Origin: Saccharomycodes ludwigii
Taxonomy: Eukaryota > Ascomycota > Saccharomycetes > Saccharomycodales > Saccharomycodaceae
Assembly: GCF_020623625.1 (NCBI RefSeq)
Contig: NC_060202.1
Location: 1,615,501 to 1,679,500 of the forward strand
Reading direction: 5' to 3'
Length of the DNA stretch: 64,000 nt
The notes under the pieces were generated by a model, which saw only the letters and a list, made by a program, of their open reading frames with translations, searched no databases and had not been told where the DNA came from. Positions 30,227-40,305 of this stretch are shown in pieces. Each line of letters opens with the position of its first letter. Positions within the stretch are counted from its first letter, which is position 1. The position numbers and the translations under genes are program-made.

Positions 30227-30397
30227 TTTCTTTTTGGTTAATTAATTGTTGTCGTTTTTTAAGCAATTTTTTTTTTATTTTTATTATTATTATTTTTATT
30301 ATTATTCACATATATATGGTAAAAACAAAATCTTACAAGTGTATACAGAATAATCTATTTAATTGTTCAGGTATATTATTTACCAGTGTCATGTGAT

Positions 30398-32299
30398 TTA
30401 AACCAATTGTACATTTTTTTCCTGTTGCGATTCTTCTTCTTCTTCTTCTCCTTCTTCTTTCTCCTCCTCTCGCTTTTCCGTATTTCCTTTAGATTCCTTT
30501 TTAGAACGTTCATGTGCAGTTTTCTTATTAGAGATGAATAAGGAAAAAAGAAATCCTAATCCACACAAACCAATACACATATAATAGACATTTCTGATGG
30601 ATTCGTTTAATAGAACAGCCAACAATGAATTATGACCATCGAAGTGAATACCTCTGTATGAAATGATCTCATCAATATTCATACCATAAACACTTAAACT
30701 GGGATTCGCACTGACTTTATTAAGTAGACTTACATCAAAAATCATATTAGAAAAAATACCACCAAAGGCCATGCCTAATAACTTAAATAACGAATAAATA
30801 GAGGTTAACGAAACCAACTCCATTTTTGCAAATGGTTTAGTTTTATCAATTTGTGCTTGAACAGCTATTAATGTGGTTTGAACAACACCACCAAACGCTA
30901 TTCCCGGCAAAATTAAAAATCCGATTTTGTCACTACTATTAGAATTAACAGAAAATAAACACAATATACCGCTCCCAATAATACCGAGCATAGAAGCTAA
31001 AACAATAAAGGGTTTTAAAATCCCTGTTTTTTTATTGACAATACCTAAAGTTGGAACAGTTAGACAGTTAGCAACTAGCATTGGAATCATATGAACACCA
31101 GCTTTCCAAGCGGTGTTGTTGAATATAAGTTGAAAATATTGAATAATGTAAAGATTAGCGCTTATAAAAAACCCTGAAACTAAAAAATTTGTTAAATTAG
31201 TACAAACAATAGAAAAGTTATTGATTGTGGATTTGGTAATCAATGGGAACCTTGGCGCTTGGTCATTAAACAAATACATGGTAAATTTTTCAAAAATAAA
31301 ATAGTCATAAATAAATGACAAAATAACTAAAATCCCACCTAAGGTTAATAAAGTAATCACAGCGCCAGAATTCCATGTAAATGAATCACCGCCAGCAAAA
31401 GTTAACCCCAACAAGAATAGAGTAAATCCAGCAGTTGATAAAATAAAACTTGGGATATCAAATGTAACCATAGTTTCATAATAGACTCTATAATAAAAGT
31501 GCCTGGTTCCCATGCTTTTGAAAAAGTTCCCAACTGTTGCAGGTAAATTTTTACAAGTTTGTAAATCAAAAGAATTGAATTTAAAAGAAAAATAAAAAAG
31601 AACAAATGCTAAACCGCCTATTGGTAAATTAACATAAAAACACCAACGCCAGGTAACATGTGTAGTAAATGCACCACCAATAAATGGACCAGCAATAGAT
31701 GCTATTGCGAAGGTAATGCTCATAATGGAAATAATAAACCCTCTTTTAAACTCTGGGACGATTTGAGAAATAACAATAAAGCATAAAGTTTGGATACCAC
31801 TACCACCAACACCAGCGATAATTCTTCCACCAATTAACATATTCATTGAAGTAGCAACTGCTGCGATCAAAGAACCCAATTCAAAGATAAAGATGGAAAC
31901 ACTTAGACTTATTTTAGTACCAACCTTTGCAGAAATACGGCCCCACAATAAACTGAAAACACTACTTGGTAAAGAGTAGCCAGTAACCATCCAACCAGAT
32001 TTTGAATAGTCATTAAACTGCCTCGAAACTTGCTCAATACAAGTGCTAACAATAATAATATCTAAAGCGGCTAAAAATAAAATTAGACATAATGAAGCAA
32101 CAACCGTAAATAATTTAACACCATAATAATATTCATCGTGTTCAGCATTTGCCTCTTTAGAATGTGATGGCTTCGTATTTTGTCCCTCGATAGTATTTTG
32201 AGTGTGAAGCAAAGAAGTATCGTTATTGGATAATATTGAATTTGTGTGTATAATTTCTATTTCCTTAGTGGTACTGTTATTATTATTAATTTTTGACAT
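30398..32299 (-). CDS. DHA2-family 14-TM drug/azole exporter (AZR1/VBA-like)
   Basis: This 633-residue major-facilitator protein has a hydrophilic N-terminal 60 residues, 14 hydrophobic segments and an acidic tail of (EK/EEE) repeats. Motifs are AALDIIIVSTCIEQVSRQF (TM1), GRISAKVGTK (motif A), GGRIIAGVGGSGIQ (motif B) and IAGPFIGGAF (motif C, typical of proton antiporters). The C-terminal FDGHNSLL...ESIRNVYYM resembles Azr1, which places it with AZR1/VBA3/VBA5/SGE1 rather than with DHA1. Likely a plasma-membrane or vacuolar proton-coupled exporter; substrate unknown. It interrupts the collinear block beside the tRNA gene. Confidence 0.85.
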   Translation of the reverse strand: MSKINNNNSTTKEIEIIHTNSILSNNDTSLLHTQNTIEGQNTKPSHSKEANAEHDEYYYGVKLFTVVASLCLILFLAALDIIIVSTCIEQVSRQFNDYSKSGWMVTGYSLPSSVFSLLWGRISAKVGTKISLSVSIFIFELGSLIAAVATSMNMLIGGRIIAGVGGSGIQTLCFIVISQIVPEFKRGFIISIMSITFAIASIAGPFIGGAFTTHVTWRWCFYVNLPIGGLAFVLFYFSFKFNSFDLQTCKNLPATVGNFFKSMGTRHFYYRVYYETMVTFDIPSFILSTAGFTLFLLGLTFAGGDSFTWNSGAVITLLTLGGILVILSFIYDYFIFEKFTMYLFNDQAPRFPLITKSTINNFSIVCTNLTNFLVSGFFISANLYIIQYFQLIFNNTAWKAGVHMIPMLVANCLTVPTLGIVNKKTGILKPFIVLASMLGIIGSGILCLFSVNSNSSDKIGFLILPGIAFGGVVQTTLIAVQAQIDKTKPFAKMELVSLTSIYSLFKLLGMAFGGIFSNMIFDVSLLNKVSANPSLSVYGMNIDEIISYRGIHFDGHNSLLAVLLNESIRNVYYMCIGLCGLGFLFSLFISNKKTAHERSKKESKGNTEKREEEKEEGEEEEEESQQEKNVQLV

Positions 32300-33334
32300 T
32301 ACTGGATGCTCAATGATTTCTCTGATTGCAAAATGTCACAATTTTAATGTAAATACAGTTTTCAGCAGAATTGAAAAGAAAGAAAAAAAAAATGAAAGAT
32401 CTAAAATATTCTACTCCTTATATATATATATATATACATATAAACAGATGGGGGTTTTTTTTTTCATTTACTTTTTAGAGGTTATTTAATATTTATTTAG
32501 ATAAATTTTCCTATGGCCTTCGTTCTTAAAAGTGAGTCAAGGACTTAATACTATATGCTTTCTTTTTCTTTCAGCAGCCGTTCATGTTTTGCATTTTTAG
32601 GTGTAAGAATCTTTTTTCTTTTTTTTTGGTTTTGGTAAAGTGTTATTGCCATGGAGATAATTATTGTATCTTGTATGGAAATATTATATACGTGGAGTTA
32701 AGCGTAGATGCGTAATTTACATCACTATGGATAAAAAGATTTGCTCTGTTTTTTTCTATCAAGAAATTAAAAAAGTATTATTGATTAGTAATTGTTTTTT
32801 ATTGTTAGTTTTTTTTTTTTTGCCTTGGGTAACGGCTAGAAAAAGCTAATGAATTCTAAGTTGAAGGATGAGTAATAATAATTATTACAAAGGGTTATAT
32901 AGTTGTGAAATTTAGCTATTTTTTATTTATATAAAGTAAATTAAATCTAAGATCTTATTACTCTTTATTTATATTCCATTTTTAAAAATAATAAAAATAT
33001 TGTATAAATTTAGTAATCAAAAGTTGTAAAATTAAACAGTTGAAAATAAACAAAAAATAAACAAATTAAATTATATTGAATGGAATGTTTCGGACATCAG
33101 CTTAAGTGCATCATTTAAAACCGTCTTAGACAAACAAAAAAAAGAAAAAAAAAAAAAAAAAAAAATATGGGAAATTATTTATTTTTTCTTTTTTCTCTGT
33201 TTATTTTTCTATTTATTTCTTAAAACTAAAAATGATGAACCATTTATCCTACTTTTATAACAACTCACATTACACTTTACGTCCTTTTTTAAAAAGAGAA
33301 AGGTGACACATAATTGACTAATCACAGATAGAAG
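32300..33334. other. divergent transporter/TIM22 spacer
   Basis: About 1 kb of AT-rich DNA with a TA repeat near 32420-32436 and an A run at about 33151-33164. No gene or RNA recognised. Confidence 0.5.
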
Positions 33335-33913
33335 ATGGGGTATAATGGTTTCGGTATAGATTTGATGCAGCCAGCACCACCTAAAAAGCCATTATCGGAG
33401 ATGACGCCAGAAGAACAAGGTGAATATGGGGCAAATATGATTGTGAATTTTATGAGTTCTTGTCCAGGTAAATCGATAATTAGTGGGGTTACCGGTTTCG
33501 CTTTGGGTGGAGTTTTCGGTTTATTTATGGCCAGTATGAACTATGATACGCCAATTCATGTTCCCGGTATGCAAAATCCAGTGATGAAAAATATTAACGA
33601 CTTACCATTTAAGCAACAAATGAAATATGCCTTTGTAGATATGGGTAAGAGATCTTGGAGTAGTGCTAAAAATTTTGGGTATATCGGTTTAATTTATGCC
33701 GGTGTAGAGTGTTGTGTAGAAAGTGTTCGTGCCAAGAATGATTTAAATAACGGTTTAGCAGCTGGTTGTATAACTGGTGGTGCATTAGCATATAAAAGTG
33801 GTCCGCAAGCTGCTGCTCTAGGTTGTGCAGGTTTTGCTGCCTTTTCTGTTGCAATCGATATGTATATGAGAAATGAAAATCGTACACCACCAAAAAATGA
33901 TTTTGACGAGTAG
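33335..33913 (+). CDS. TIM22: channel subunit of the TIM22 carrier translocase
   Basis: The 192-residue member of the Tim17/22/23 family has about four membrane segments. Family landmarks are SCPGKSIISGVTGFALGGVFGLFM, a loop PFKQQMKYAFVDMGKRSWSSAKNFG and GVECCVESVRAKND, with the conserved Cys residues of Tim22 present, and a Gly-rich GLAAGCITGGALAYKSGPQAAALG. Length is close to S. cerevisiae Tim22 (about 207 aa). It inserts carrier proteins into the mitochondrial inner membrane. Position fits YDL217C between GDH2 and the YDL218W-type gene. Confidence 0.95.
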   Translation: MGYNGFGIDLMQPAPPKKPLSEMTPEEQGEYGANMIVNFMSSCPGKSIISGVTGFALGGVFGLFMASMNYDTPIHVPGMQNPVMKNINDLPFKQQMKYAFVDMGKRSWSSAKNFGYIGLIYAGVECCVESVRAKNDLNNGLAAGCITGGALAYKSGPQAAALGCAGFAAFSVAIDMYMRNENRTPPKNDFDE

Positions 33914-34351
33914 ATCTTAAATACAGAGAAAGAACGGAATTATGGATGTAATTACCATTATTACATTATGTTTTTTTTTTTTTTTTTTTTTTTTTTGTAA
34001 ATAATCACTGTTTTCCCTGTATTTCATTTCAATTTTACTTTTTTGATAAAATATATATGTATATATACATATACCCTCCCCCCTTTCATTACTGTATATT
34101 AATTAATAAAAAGTACTATAATAATAGATTTTTTTTTTATCTTAAGGTTTTACATTCTGAATAAATAATGGATTTTGTTTTATTGCTAATTGTTTTAAAG
34201 ACAATAAAAGTAGCAACAAATAAATACAGACAGAGGATGTAAACAATAGTATTACAATGAAAGAAATGAAATTGTTCCGTATACATCTGGAAAGAAAAAA
34301 AGGCAAAAGAAAAAAAAAAAAAAAAGAAAAAAAATAACCTTTATCCATCTA
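33914..34351. other. convergent TIM22/KAR1 3' region
   Basis: About 440 bp with a T run near 33970-33996, TA repeats near 34050-34070 and a short C run at about 34077-34083. No gene visible. Confidence 0.5.
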
Positions 34352-35431
34352 CTAAAAAGCAATATAAAAATAATAGTAATAATACAGTAATATATTCAAA
34401 ATTAAAAGCATTATAATACAAAATAACCAAAAATACAGTCGTCCGCTATGTCTAAACAGAAAAAAGCCATTGGCTTTTAGGGTAGTCCCCTTTGAATAAT
34501 CGTTATGAAGTTTTGTAAATTTATCCAAATCTCTCATGAACCTTATATAATTGTTAGTTATAGATTTCTTAAGTTGTTCCAAATCTTCCATTGTATCTAT
34601 GTTAATGTACTGAATATCATTTTCAACACTAACAGCAGTTACATTACCATTTTTTTGATTGGCAAACCTTGAATTATCTCTAATATTTCTGCCACCAGTA
34701 CTATAAGTACTAGACGGTTCACTATTTTCCGACAAACTTTCTCTAAATGTCATTTTATTATGATTGGTCTCTGTTAAATAAGGCAACGGTATTGGTACTC
34801 CAAAATTTAGGTTTGTTCTCCTTATGGCTGCTGTGTATGCGGTGCTTTGTTGAGATGAAATGGGATGTGTATATAGTATAGAATCTCCCTTAGGTATTGG
34901 TTTGGCAGATGAATTGATAATATTATCTTTAAAAGTTGGTTTAAAAGGAGGATCCTCTCCATAAAAATTCGGTGCTTGATCAATTTTTGTAGTTGAGTCA
35001 TCGTTAAAATATAGATGATGATTATTGACCCTTCTATAATCGTGTATTCTTTTTTTATTATAAATATAACTTTGCTTTTCCTCTTTTTCTGTCTTAGGAT
35101 CATAATTTTTATTTATCCTTCGAGTAACACTATTAGGACCATCACTACGTGATATAAATTTTTTGTCAAGTCTGGGTGTTATGGATTCATCTACATCCTT
35201 TTTAATGTAATTGTCCTTTTCAACGGTGTTTTCATCTTGATTATCCTGTTGATTAAATAATCTATTTATTTTGGAGATCCTGCGTTTACTTTGTAAAAGC
35301 GATTCGTGTGATGGTAAAAATTTTGTTCTTTTATTATCTTCTGTAGTACTATAAGGAAGAACCTGAACCTTATCTTGGTAGCCACCGCTTTTTCTGTTGC
35401 TACTATTATTTCGAAGAATATTATAGTTCAT
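34352..35431 (-). CDS. KAR1: half-bridge protein of the spindle pole body, tail-anchored
   Basis: The 359-residue hydrophilic, basic protein (S. cerevisiae Kar1 about 433 aa) ends in a single hydrophobic segment (LYFWLFCIIMLLILNILLYY) a few residues from the C-terminus, that is, a tail anchor. Just before it lies a helical TMEDLEQLKKSITNNYIRFMRDLDKFTKLHNDY. The rest is low-complexity and diverged, so the call leans on architecture and on position between SWT21 and SRP1 on the same strand (YNL187W-188W-189W). Kar1 recruits the centrin Cdc31 and is needed for spindle-pole duplication and nuclear fusion. Confidence 0.75.
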   Translation of the reverse strand: MNYNILRNNSSNRKSGGYQDKVQVLPYSTTEDNKRTKFLPSHESLLQSKRRISKINRLFNQQDNQDENTVEKDNYIKKDVDESITPRLDKKFISRSDGPNSVTRRINKNYDPKTEKEEKQSYIYNKKRIHDYRRVNNHHLYFNDDSTTKIDQAPNFYGEDPPFKPTFKDNIINSSAKPIPKGDSILYTHPISSQQSTAYTAAIRRTNLNFGVPIPLPYLTETNHNKMTFRESLSENSEPSSTYSTGGRNIRDNSRFANQKNGNVTAVSVENDIQYINIDTMEDLEQLKKSITNNYIRFMRDLDKFTKLHNDYSKGTTLKANGFFLFRHSGRLYFWLFCIIMLLILNILLYYYYYFYIAF

Positions 35432-35996
35432 CCATCTGTTGTTATTTTATTTTATTATATTTTATTTTATTTTTTTTGAAATAAGCGTTGTGATTTATAT
35501 GGTAAGTTAACTAAACATTAGTAACCAAGTTCCTTAGCAGCAAGAACAATAAATATATTCACGATTCTTAATTTTGTACAATCCTAGATGATTAAATATT
35601 TTTAATAAAATTACCGAAAATTACTCCTAATTCGGTAAAAGTGTTATTTTTGTTTTCGGACTTGCCATGAATAACAATTTTGAAAAAATTATGTGAACAC
35701 GTCGTAACTTTATACTCATTCACTGTACAGATCAAATACTAAAAAGCAGGGGAAACCTAAGTAATAAAATAAAATAAAAAAATAACATAGTATCTGTCAG
35801 AAATATGAAAAAAACGACAAATCGAATGTTAACTGTAGAAATAGGACAAAGAGAGCCAAATAGGAAAGAAAAAAAATAGAAAACATACAGATGAACCCCA
35901 TAAGTATAAATAAATATAAGTAAATAATTTATTAATAATATTAGACCATAATCTCTCTAATTTTTCCCCCTGCTTTTTATATACCAAATACATAAC

Positions 35997-36036
<40 letters not shown>

Positions 36037-36092
36037 GAAAAAGAAAAAGAAAAAAGCTTAAAAAATTAAATTAAAAAAACTGGAGAAATTTT
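35432..36092. other. spacer between SRP1 and KAR1
   Basis: 660 bp holding an A38 run at 35998-36035 close to the SRP1 stop. Nothing else is recognised. Confidence 0.5.
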
Positions 36093-37763
36093 TCAATTAA
36101 AATTAAATTGTTGGTCACCAACCCCCGAACCAAAACCGAATGCATTTTGGTTACTAGAAGGAGCCGCCATGGTGGCATCAACAGTATCTTCCTCCTCACC
36201 AAAGTATTTCTCAATAATTTGGAAAGCCTTTTCATAAATTTTTTCATTACTATCTTCTTGACAAACAAAAATTTTTTCCATGCCACCTGCACGTTCGATA
36301 AATTCAGCATATTGATTAATTGGAGCACCACGAGCTTCTTTTTCAGCCTCGCCAACTTTCAAAATATTTTCCAATGCATCTAAAGTAACCTCTTTAATTT
36401 TATTATCGGCAATCTCCAACAAGTCACATAATGGCTTAATACACCCCTGGGCAACCAAGTAATGAATTATATCTGGCTTTTGTAGCCCACCAGAAGAAGC
36501 ATTAGAAATAGCCCAACAAGCTTCCTTTTTGGTTTTATATTCAGAGTTTTCTAATAATTTTACTAGAGGTGGGACTAAATTGGACTCAATAACAGCTTGA
36601 ATTTGTTCGGTATTACCAGCAGTAATATTAGATATGGTCCAACAAGCTTCTTTTCTAATACTTTCTTTAGTGGAGGCTAATAAATTTCTCAAAGCTGGTA
36701 AAACACCGCAATTAATTACAACTTGTGTTTGCAAATCATTACCAGTGACAATATTACCAACGGCTCTTAGAGCGGGTGTTTGTACCAATGTAGATTGGTG
36801 ATCTAGCAACTCAACCAATCTTTTAGGAATTCTAGCATCAATCACAGCTTGTATGGATTCAGTAGTACCATCACTTAAGTAAGAAATAGCCCAACAAGCA
36901 TCCACCAAAGTTTCAGTGTCTAAAGAATAGATTAATTTAGCCAAAGTTGGTAATGATTGGGAAACAATACTCCAGTCAGGCTGTGGTTTTTTACCTCTAC
37001 ATAGATTAGATAAAGTCCATGCGGCGGTTCTAATTAAAGAAGTTCTATTCATATCAAATAATGATAAGATAGGTTGCATTGCACCACAATTCAAAACATA
37101 ATCTCTATAATTAGTACTATCACCAGCAACATTACCTAAAGCCCAAATAGCCTGTTCTTTCACTTCAATGCTCGAAGAATTTAATAAATTAATGAAAAGG
37201 GGAACCGCACCGGCCTCAACAACAACTTTAGTTTGGTCGCTAGTACCAGAGGCAATATTAGTCAAGGCCCAAGCAGCTTCTAACTGTAACATTTCTGGTT
37301 GATTTTCTTGCATAAACGTAATCAATGTAGGAACTACACCAGATTGGATGACAATATCAATTGGAGGATGATGCTCACGAGATAGAATTTGCCTAAACTT
37401 AACAGTGGCTGCTAGTTGTTCTTGTAAATTGGAAGATTGAATTTGTTGGATCATAGATGGTAATTCCTGTTGTAATTGTTTTAAAAATTGAGAATCGCTT
37501 TCATCATTACCGTTTAGATTGTTAAGATTGTTTTCATCATCCAATTCATTATCGGAAGTGCTTCCACCGTTGGAAACAAAATTTCTTCTTTTTGCTAAAA
37601 CTTCATCTCTTTTAGCCTTTCTTAACTCAACTTGCTGAGTATCTCTACGACGACGCAATTCATCAGCGCTAAATCTGCCTTTGTTTTTAAAATTAGTACG
37701 TCTATAATCGGGAACGAATTTAGTACTACTAGATGCCAGTGATGTTGAGTCTGTTGGGTCCAT
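36093..37763 (-). CDS. SRP1: importin alpha (karyopherin alpha)
   Basis: The 556-residue protein (S. cerevisiae Srp1 about 542) has an N-terminal importin-beta-binding basic region ([21 protein letters not shown]...KRNF, about 18-65). Ten armadillo repeats follow (about 110-510), with repeated WALTNIASG / [10 protein letters not shown] / WTLSNLCRG / WAISYLSDG / WTISNITAG patterns that supply the Trp-Asn ladder for NLS binding. An acidic tail follows, ending [15 protein letters not shown]. It is the NLS receptor that works with importin beta (Kap95). It lies on the same strand as KAR1, as in S. cerevisiae. Confidence 0.97.
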   Translation of the reverse strand: MDPTDSTSLASSSTKFVPDYRRTNFKNKGRFSADELRRRRDTQQVELRKAKRDEVLAKRRNFVSNGGSTSDNELDDENNLNNLNGNDESDSQFLKQLQQELPSMIQQIQSSNLQEQLAATVKFRQILSREHHPPIDIVIQSGVVPTLITFMQENQPEMLQLEAAWALTNIASGTSDQTKVVVEAGAVPLFINLLNSSSIEVKEQAIWALGNVAGDSTNYRDYVLNCGAMQPILSLFDMNRTSLIRTAAWTLSNLCRGKKPQPDWSIVSQSLPTLAKLIYSLDTETLVDACWAISYLSDGTTESIQAVIDARIPKRLVELLDHQSTLVQTPALRAVGNIVTGNDLQTQVVINCGVLPALRNLLASTKESIRKEACWTISNITAGNTEQIQAVIESNLVPPLVKLLENSEYKTKKEACWAISNASSGGLQKPDIIHYLVAQGCIKPLCDLLEIADNKIKEVTLDALENILKVGEAEKEARGAPINQYAEFIERAGGMEKIFVCQEDSNEKIYEKAFQIIEKYFGEEEDTVDATMAAPSSNQNAFGFGSGVGDQQFNFN

Positions 37764-38480
37764 TTTTTTTTTTCTTTTCTTTTTTTTTTTATTGTTTATG
37801 TGTGATTATATTGTAGTATGAGAGGATGAAGGCAAAATGGGAGTAGAGAGAACGTGAGATTTGCTGGTATTATTGATGTGAATGGTTTTTGTGCTTAACT
37901 TTGCGCTAAAGAAAAAAAGAAAATGAAAAAGAAAATGAAAATGGAAAAGAAAAAGAAAATGAAAATGAAAAAGGAAAAGAAAAAAAGAAAAAAAAAAAAA
38001 AAAAAAAAAAGAAAAAAGAAAAGCGTAGAAAACAAGAGAAAAAAAAAAGAAAAAGGAAAAAGGAAAAAGGAAAAATGGGAAATGGGAAATGAGAAATAGA
38101 ACATGGAAAATGGAAAATTGAAAATGGAAAATGGAAAATGGAAAATGAAAAATGAAAAAAAAAAAAAAAAAACCAGAAAGTTATATAACAATACATAACC
38201 TGATATATAGTATATATATATATATATATTCTTCTCTTTCAAACTATAAAATTATAAACAGGTATATCAAACCCTTTTATTTTTTTCAATTCCATAAAAA
38301 TATTGTTCACGTCCATATCTTATTACTATCCTTTCAGACTATAACCATGTTTATATACTTCTAAATAGCTAGATATCAATCAGCAAATTAACCTCTCCAT
38401 CAAAAATTAGTCTTTAATAATTATTTTGCAAACATAAATTTATTGATAACAATAAAGTGTAAAGAACACTAAGCGTTTTT

Positions 38481-38523
<43 letters not shown>

Positions 38524-38757
38524 GATTTTGTTTTCATCTCATGAATTTCTCACTTATTGTTAAGAATGCCTGAAAAGAACATATAAAAAATAATTAAATT
38601 AAATCGGCTCGGTATATATACGTACATACACATAGTAAAAAGAAAAAAAAAAAAAATTGGTATCATATTATTCGTTGGTATCATACAAAGATCAAAGATC
38701 AAAGATCAAAATAAAAATGGGTTCTCTAAATTTATAATATCACTAATATTTGGTATT
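37764..38757. other. spacer between AUR1 and SRP1
   Basis: Holds a purine-rich tract (37908-38170), a TA repeat at about 38210-38230, a T37 run (38484-38520) and four tandem AAAGATC-type units (about 38687-38709). Phe-rich ORFs on the minus strand are shadows of the purine tract. Confidence 0.55.
37908..38170 (+). repeat. about 260-bp near-pure purine tract with GAAAAT/GGAAAAA units
   Basis: The plus strand is almost only A and G with sparse T and a handful of C. It is built of drifting units such as GAAAAT, GGAAAAA and GGAAAAT and interrupted by an A run. It lies upstream of SRP1 (minus strand). Confidence 0.8.
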
Positions 38758-40305
38758 TTAATCCTTCTTTAAAAATAACTTACCATTATTGTTTCCAGCT
38801 ACTCCAGTAAAATTTCCAATTAAATTGCTAATACTAGTCTTACTATTACTGTTTGAATTCGACAGGGTACTAGCGTTACCGGCGGTGGTACCACTATGTC
38901 CACTCATACTAATAACTGGAACACTGGGCATCAATGTAGTAGAATTAGACATTGCTTCTCTTTCCACGTCATCTTCATATGAAGTCTCACTAGACCTTGA
39001 TCTTGAACCTATACTAGCTGCATCAAACAAAGATGGGACTGTAGAAGAAGATGTCTGGGTCATAGGGGTTTGCACTCTAAAGGGAGAGTTGGTGTTACTG
39101 GCAACATTTTTACCGCCTGTGGTATTGTTAAAGTTGTTCATTTCTATAATTTCATTTGGGGTTAATCCGCTCAAATCTTGAATCTCTAAATCGTTACTTA
39201 TACCACCGTTGAGTATTGTACTGCCCCTGGATAATGGATCCAGCTCGTACATATTATTGTATTTTAAGTCCGAGTAGGCCCATCTAGAATGGAATATCTT
39301 CTTCGCTATATTACTAGCGCTGTTAACTAATGAGGGGTCATTAATGATTTTTGGCAAATGATGATATTTGGTGTATTGGAAAATAGTAAACGATAATGTG
39401 GCACCAGCAACTAAATCTACAAAATAATGATGTGTTAAATACATAGTACTCCACCACAACCAACAAACGTAGAAAATGAAAACTGGCCTCAACTTTGGGA
39501 AAACATAACTGAAAAAAAGAGCTTCCATAGTAGCACAACCAGAATGTAAACTTGGAAGAGCACCAAATATAACAGCACTATTAGCAAATGCAGTGGAATA
39601 CAAATCAATACCTAAAATTTCGTCTATTCTACGCAACCCGCCTGGACTACCCTTCATCCCATAATTAGCAGGTTGTATCCCATACAAATTTTTGTACCAA
39701 GGCGAAGCACTGGGGAATAAACTTTGTATAATAACACCGATCAAATTCATATAACCAAATGCAAAAGCGTAACCTCTTAAAAGCCTAGGTGGGCCAAACA
39801 AAAACAAAATAATAGCTACTACAAATGGAGCACCAAAATGGAACAACCCATAAGGAATCCAAGCCAATATATCGAAGAAATGGTTAGTGGAATTAGCCAA
39901 AATATCACTTAAATTGTCACCATAAAGTATAGTTTCCACAGCAGGTAACGCTTTAACGGAAATCGGACGTCTATAACTATTATTAAAAGTAGCGCTAGTA
40001 AAATATAAACCTAGCCAAGTTAAAATGGGCAATGCACTAAAGAAAAATTGCGAAGTTAATGGTATAATAAACAGAGTGCATAACATGATATAAAACAGCA
40101 ATTTGCCTAATAATGGGGCCGGATTTAAAAAAAATACAAATATCCAAACACTTGATAAAAAAGAATAATGTATTATTTCCTTTGTGGTAAAAGTGTGATT
40201 TTGAAGGGCTTTTAAATTTTGCATTGGATTTAATGAGGTTTCCAAACCACCGACCTTACAATTATTGACCCTATCCTTTAGGAAGTACTGTTTGACGGCA
40301 TTCAT
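38758..40305 (-). CDS. AUR1: inositol phosphorylceramide synthase
   Basis: The start at 40305 (MNAVKQYFLKDRV) is preferred over an in-frame ATG seven codons upstream because it aligns with the N-terminus of Aur1; it gives 515 residues. The multi-pass core carries LETSLNP, VETILYGDNLSDILA, YGLFHFGAPF, FGALPSLHSGCATMEALFF (catalytic His near 255) and WWSTMYLTHHYFVD (second His/Asp near 292). The C-terminal tail is about 110 residues longer than in S. cerevisiae Aur1 (about 401 aa) and Ser/Asn-rich, but keeps a PSLFDAASIGSRSRSS motif. It makes IPC in the Golgi and is the target of aureobasidin A. In S. cerevisiae AUR1 is on chromosome XI, so this is an inserted gene in the collinear block. Confidence 0.95.
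   Translation of the reverse strand: MNAVKQYFLKDRVNNCKVGGLETSLNPMQNLKALQNHTFTTKEIIHYSFLSSVWIFVFFLNPAPLLGKLLFYIMLCTLFIIPLTSQFFFSALPILTWLGLYFTSATFNNSYRRPISVKALPAVETILYGDNLSDILANSTNHFFDILAWIPYGLFHFGAPFVVAIILFLFGPPRLLRGYAFAFGYMNLIGVIIQSLFPSASPWYKNLYGIQPANYGMKGSPGGLRRIDEILGIDLYSTAFANSAVIFGALPSLHSGCATMEALFFSYVFPKLRPVFIFYVCWLWWSTMYLTHHYFVDLVAGATLSFTIFQYTKYHHLPKIINDPSLVNSASNIAKKIFHSRWAYSDLKYNNMYELDPLSRGSTILNGGISNDLEIQDLSGLTPNEIIEMNNFNNTTGGKNVASNTNSPFRVQTPMTQTSSSTVPSLFDAASIGSRSRSSETSYEDDVEREAMSNSTTLMPSVPVISMSGHSGTTAGNASTLSNSNSNSKTSISNLIGNFTGVAGNNNGKLFLKKD

Noticed and set aside
37895-38242. Phe/Ser-rich minus-strand ORFs of about 100 codons upstream of SRP1
   Set aside because: Direct readings of the purine tract; low complexity and no family.
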